In this document: in pieces, positions 61,217-64,000 of the stretch
How positions within the stretch are numbered: position 1 is the stretch's first letter
Layout of the letters: each line of letters opens with the position of its first letter
From: Paenibacillus polymyxa
Lineage (GTDB): Bacteria; Bacillota; Bacilli; Paenibacillales; Paenibacillaceae
Reading direction: 5' to 3'
Assembly (NCBI RefSeq): GCF_001719045.1
Contig: NZ_CP015423.1
Span: forward strand, 5,251,001 to 5,315,000
Length of the DNA: 64,000 bases
Program-made: the position numbers and the translations under genes
The notes under the pieces: model-generated
What the model was told of the DNA's origin: nothing
Databases searched by the model: none
What the model saw: the letters and a program-made list of their open reading frames with translations, nothing else

Positions 61217-62424
61217 AGTTTAAGGAAATTATCCGTGTGTCGCTCAACAGTTTGCGAACCAATATGCTGCGATCTTTGCTGACCATGGTGGGTATTATTA
61301 TCGGAGTGGCCGCTGTGATTATGATTGTAGCCATCGGTAAAGGATCAACGGCTACGATTACATCTCAGATCAACAGTATGGGAAATAATCTGCTGATGAT
61401 TTATCCTTATGCTCCATATGATGGATCAAGTTCCATGTCGTTTAATCAGACAAAAGGAATATCTCTGGAAGATATCGAGGCGCTAGAGCAGCAAAAAGCA
61501 GTAGCCGAGGTGGCGCCAAGTGCGATGACCAATGCAGATATTACATGGAGTCGCAATAAGGTCAGCGGGCAAATTGAGGGGACTTCGCTGGCATTTGTTC
61601 ATGTGAGAAAGCTGTCGCTAGCTCAAGGTAGGTCCTTTACCCACTATGAAGTGGATAAACGAATGAATGTGGCTGTGCTTGGGAGTGATGCGGCCCGTAA
61701 TATTTTTGGTCCGGATGCTTCCAGAGCGGTCGGTGAGACGATCATGATCAAACAGCTTCCTTTTAAGGTGGTTGGTGTGCTGGCAAATTCCAATTCCAAT
61801 ATGAGTAACAGTGGTCAGCAGGTATATGTACCGATTACAACGGGGATGGAACGGCTAGGCAATATGAGTATTCAGCAGGTGAACGCCTCCGCAACAACAG
61901 AGGAGAAGATTAGTCAGGCAAGTGCTGAAATTCGGCAGGTGCTACGTGTCAGACATGAGCTAAAGCCATCAGAGGGTGATGATTTTCAGATTATGACCCA
62001 GACGGAAATCTTAAAAACAGTGTCCGGGGTTGATCGGATTATGAATATGTTGCTGGCCGGTGTAGCTGCAATTGCGCTTGGCGTTGGTGGTGTCGGCATT
62101 ATGAATATTATGCTGGTGTCCGTTACGGAACGCACAAGGGAGATCGGGATTCGCAAAGCGATTGGTGCGCAGCGCAGTGATATTATGTTGCAGTTTGTGG
62201 CTGAGGCTGTTTTTCTCAGTCTGATGGGTGGACTGGTCGGCGTAATGGTGGGTCTCGGAGGTGCAAAGCTGCTCGAGAAATTCGTCCAAATGCCGATTGT
62301 GTATTCGATAGAGCCCGTGCTGTACTCTTTTCTGTGCTGTATGGCAGTCGGGGTGTTGTTCGGAGTATATCCGGCGCGGAAGGCGTCGAAGCTACGTCCG
62401 ATTGATGCTTTAAGATACGAATAA
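61213..62424 (+). CDS. MacB-like FtsX-type permease
   Basis: The 403-residue protein has the MacB core layout: TM1 at about 20-42 (MLRSLLTMVGIIIGVAAVIMIVAIG), an external domain of about 220 residues, then three segments with GVGIMNIMLVSVTERTREIG and GVYPARKASKLRPIDALRYE. It acts with the ATPase and the MacA-like protein to export a substrate from the outer face of the membrane, probably a peptide or lipid-like compound. B. subtilis YknZ, which protects against the SdpC toxin, is a named relative. Confidence 0.94.
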   Translation: MKFKEIIRVSLNSLRTNMLRSLLTMVGIIIGVAAVIMIVAIGKGSTATITSQINSMGNNLLMIYPYAPYDGSSSMSFNQTKGISLEDIEALEQQKAVAEVAPSAMTNADITWSRNKVSGQIEGTSLAFVHVRKLSLAQGRSFTHYEVDKRMNVAVLGSDAARNIFGPDASRAVGETIMIKQLPFKVVGVLANSNSNMSNSGQQVYVPITTGMERLGNMSIQQVNASATTEEKISQASAEIRQVLRVRHELKPSEGDDFQIMTQTEILKTVSGVDRIMNMLLAGVAAIALGVGGVGIMNIMLVSVTERTREIGIRKAIGAQRSDIMLQFVAEAVFLSLMGGLVGVMVGLGGAKLLEKFVQMPIVYSIEPVLYSFLCCMAVGVLFGVYPARKASKLRPIDALRYE

Positions 62425-62427
62425 GGG

Positions 62428-62478
62428 AGCGGGTACTTCGCCTTACTCGAAAGAGCAGGGTGTAAGTACCCGTTTTTT
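62428..62478 (+). terminator. Terminator of the export operon
   Basis: CGGGTACTT (62430-62438) pairs with AAGTACCCG (62464-62472), followed by TTTTTT. Confidence 0.85.
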
Positions 62479-62630
62479 GTGTGTAATAAGTGTTTTAAAT
62501 GAGGAAAAGACATGAATAAACACTTTAGTTTTATATATATGATGTTTTATATGATTTTTAAGGTTGATTTATTGTTATATATGACGTATTATATTCAATA
62601 TCAGATCGAAAGAAAAAAGGAGGGACGTTC

Positions 62631-63275
62631 ATCATCGACCTTACGGCAAGACAAGTAGAAATTTTAAACATTGTACAAAAGCATGCCCCGATTACCGGGG
62701 ATCAGATTGCGGAAATGCTTAATCTTAGCAAGGCGACCATTCGGACCGACTTATCCAAATTGGGCATTCTGAATTACATAGATGCAAAGCCCAAGGTCGG
62801 ATATTTTGTTGGAAAACGGGGCACGCCAAACCGGGAGGAAAAATTCCGTCTGTTGCAAATGAAGGTCGGCGATCTTCACGGGGTTCCAGTCATCGTACGT
62901 GAAACAACCACGATTCAGGAAGCTGTCGTGGCTCTCTTTTTGGAAAATGTGAGCAATTTGATCGTCACCGATGAAGACGGAGATTTGGCAGGGGTGGCTT
63001 CCCGCAAGGATTTGCTCAAGGTAACGTTAGGCAATCCCAATGCAGCAACCATTCCTGTCAGCCTTGTGATGACCCGACAGGCGAATGTTGTCACCGTTTC
63101 CCCAGAGGATACAGTATTAGAGGCAGCGCGCAAAATTATTGCCCGTCAAATCGACAGCCTGCCTGTCGTCGTCCCTTCCGACTCCGACAAGCCAGGGGAG
63201 CATTGGAAAGTCGTGGGACGCATTACAAAAACGAATATTATTAAAATGTTGCTCGATATGGTAGCAGAGGATTAA
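62631..63275 (+). CDS. ccpN: CcpN-like repressor of gluconeogenesis (HTH plus CBS pair)
   Basis: The protein (about 214 residues) has an N-terminal helix-turn-helix (LTARQVEILNIVQKHAPITG, then IAEMLNLSKATIRTDLSKLG and AKPKVGYF) and two CBS domains. CcpN represses pckA and gapB in glucose-grown bacilli. The HTH begins 25 codons before the first ATG (62715), and no ATG, GTG or TTG occurs in frame between the upstream sequence and there. AAAAAAGGAGG lies 7 bases before ATC ATC GAC CTT, so I place the start at ATC 62631 (or 62634). The ppsR-type gene follows after 13 bases, the usual partner. Confidence 0.85.
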   Translation: MIDLTARQVEILNIVQKHAPITGDQIAEMLNLSKATIRTDLSKLGILNYIDAKPKVGYFVGKRGTPNREEKFRLLQMKVGDLHGVPVIVRETTTIQEAVVALFLENVSNLIVTDEDGDLAGVASRKDLLKVTLGNPNAATIPVSLVMTRQANVVTVSPEDTVLEAARKIIARQIDSLPVVVPSDSDKPGEHWKVVGRITKTNIIKMLLDMVAED

Positions 63276-63288
63276 TGGGAGGAATCGA

Positions 63289-64000
63289 ATGGTTCAGGCG
63301 AGCAGTCATTTTATAGCGATCTGTTCAGACTCGATTGGCGAAACGGCAGAAGCTGTCGTACAGGCGACCATGCGCCAATTTGAGTTACCAGACACAGAGA
63401 TCAAAAGATTTATGAACGTGAGGGATGAAGACGAGCTGAGCCGGGTGATGGAGGAAGTTGCCGAGCGTAAAGGCTTTGTAGCTTATACGCTGGTACAGCC
63501 GGAATTGAGAGAGGCGATGAAAGAGGAGGCTGTCCGGCTGAATGTGCGGGCTGTCGACATTATGGGACCGATGATGCAGGCGTTTGCCGATACGTTCCAT
63601 GACGATCCCAAAGAGAAGCCTGGTCTGCTGCATCGACTGGACGACAACTATTTTCGCCGTGTAGAGGCCTTGGATTTTGCGGTTCAATACGATGATGGCA
63701 AAGATGTGAGCGCCATTCTTAAAGCGGATATTGTATTGCTTGGGGTATCCCGTATTTCCAAAACCCCTTTATCCATGTTTCTCGCGCATAAAGGTTATAA
63801 AACGGTCAACATACCGGTTGTACCGGAGCTGACACCGCCTGTTCAATTGAAGGATGTTCAGCGTGGTCGAGTGTTCGGATTAACGATCGAGCCAGAGTTA
63901 CTGTTAAAAATACGCAGTGAGCGACTAAAGGTTATGGGGCTTCCTAATAATGTGCAGTATGCTACAGCGACGAGGGTGGAAGAGGAAATAGCGTATGCGC
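63289..64000 (+). CDS. PPDK regulatory kinase/phosphotransferase PpsR/YqfL (cut by window end)
   Basis: The frame is open from the ATG at 63289 (GGGAGGAATC before it) to the window edge, 237 codons of the usual 270 or so. It begins SSHFIAICSDSIGETAEAVV and contains the P-loop-like GVSRISKTPLSMFLA, then GYKTVNIPVVPELTPP, the signature of the DUF299 family. These enzymes switch pyruvate, phosphate dikinase (or PEP synthase) off by ADP-dependent phosphorylation and on by phosphorolysis. It is paired with ccpN as in B. subtilis yqzB-yqfL. Confidence 0.95.
   Translation, partial: MVQASSHFIAICSDSIGETAEAVVQATMRQFELPDTEIKRFMNVRDEDELSRVMEEVAERKGFVAYTLVQPELREAMKEEAVRLNVRAVDIMGPMMQAFADTFHDDPKEKPGLLHRLDDNYFRRVEALDFAVQYDDGKDVSAILKADIVLLGVSRISKTPLSMFLAHKGYKTVNIPVVPELTPPVQLKDVQRGRVFGLTIEPELLLKIRSERLKVMGLPNNVQYATATRVEEEIAYA

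Overview
The window looks like chromosomal DNA of a Paenibacillus, most likely of the P. polymyxa group. This is inferred from gene content, not from a search: SLH-anchored surface proteins, AGGAGG-type ribosome binding sites with frequent TTG/GTG starts, YolD-like and CcpN/PpsR proteins, a Gram-positive-type L-rhamnose isomerase, Hsp33, VanRS-like two-component pairs, and moderate GC. No tRNA, intact rRNA, prophage or CRISPR array was seen.

Layout. 1-5.8 kb: an operon of a VWA membrane protein (cut by the window edge), an unknown protein, a zinc-ribbon P-loop GTPase and a 1009-residue membrane-anchored partner; this resembles the computationally described DO-GTPase/GAP1 systems. 6.0-8.6 kb: MarR regulator, drug-efflux MFS transporter, unknown protein. 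8.7-9.6 kb: zinc-independent ribosomal proteins L33 and L31 behind a Zur-like box, flanking a frameshifted gene. 10.3-18.7 kb: two giant coupled SLH surface proteins with cadherin-like repeats (one with near-identical 297-bp DNA repeats), followed by a 3' fragment of a 5S rRNA gene. 18.9-29.0 kb: a zinc-starvation island with two COG0523 metallochaperone GTPases, a permease pair, a FecCD-type importer of unknown substrate and ZnuCBA, with two more Zur-like boxes.

29.3-31.4 kb: a lone CheY-like protein with a possible sigma-D promoter, an unknown protein, a WYL/YolD pair whose promoter contains a LexA-like box, and a cupin. 31.5-38.7 kb: aminoglycoside 6-adenylyltransferase, then a two-component system, alpha/beta hydrolase and ABC-2 exporter, then an MFS gene fragment abutting an IS3 remnant. 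38.8-41.5 kb: Hsp33, an Rrf2 regulator with a palindrome made of two perfect DnaA-box sequences, and a luciferase-like flavin oxidoreductase.

41.7-47.6 kb: L-rhamnose catabolism (aldolase/dehydrogenase fusion, isomerase, kinase, DeoR regulator). 47.9-50.9 kb: lutABC lactate oxidation. L-lactaldehyde made from rhamnose can be oxidised to L-lactate and then, by LutABC, to pyruvate, so the two loci form one metabolic chain. Two related hairpin elements lie in the spacers of this stretch. 50.9-54.8 kb: VanRS-like pair, membrane acyltransferase, CHRD protein. 54.9-57.5 kb: possible spore-surface protein, secreted CE12-type esterase, alkyltransferase-like protein, a small unknown gene. 57.9-62.4 kb: a MacAB-type export operon that begins with a TolC-like protein, odd for a monoderm. 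62.6 kb to the end: ccpN-ppsR, controlling gluconeogenesis and pyruvate phosphate dikinase; ccpN has no ordinary start codon.
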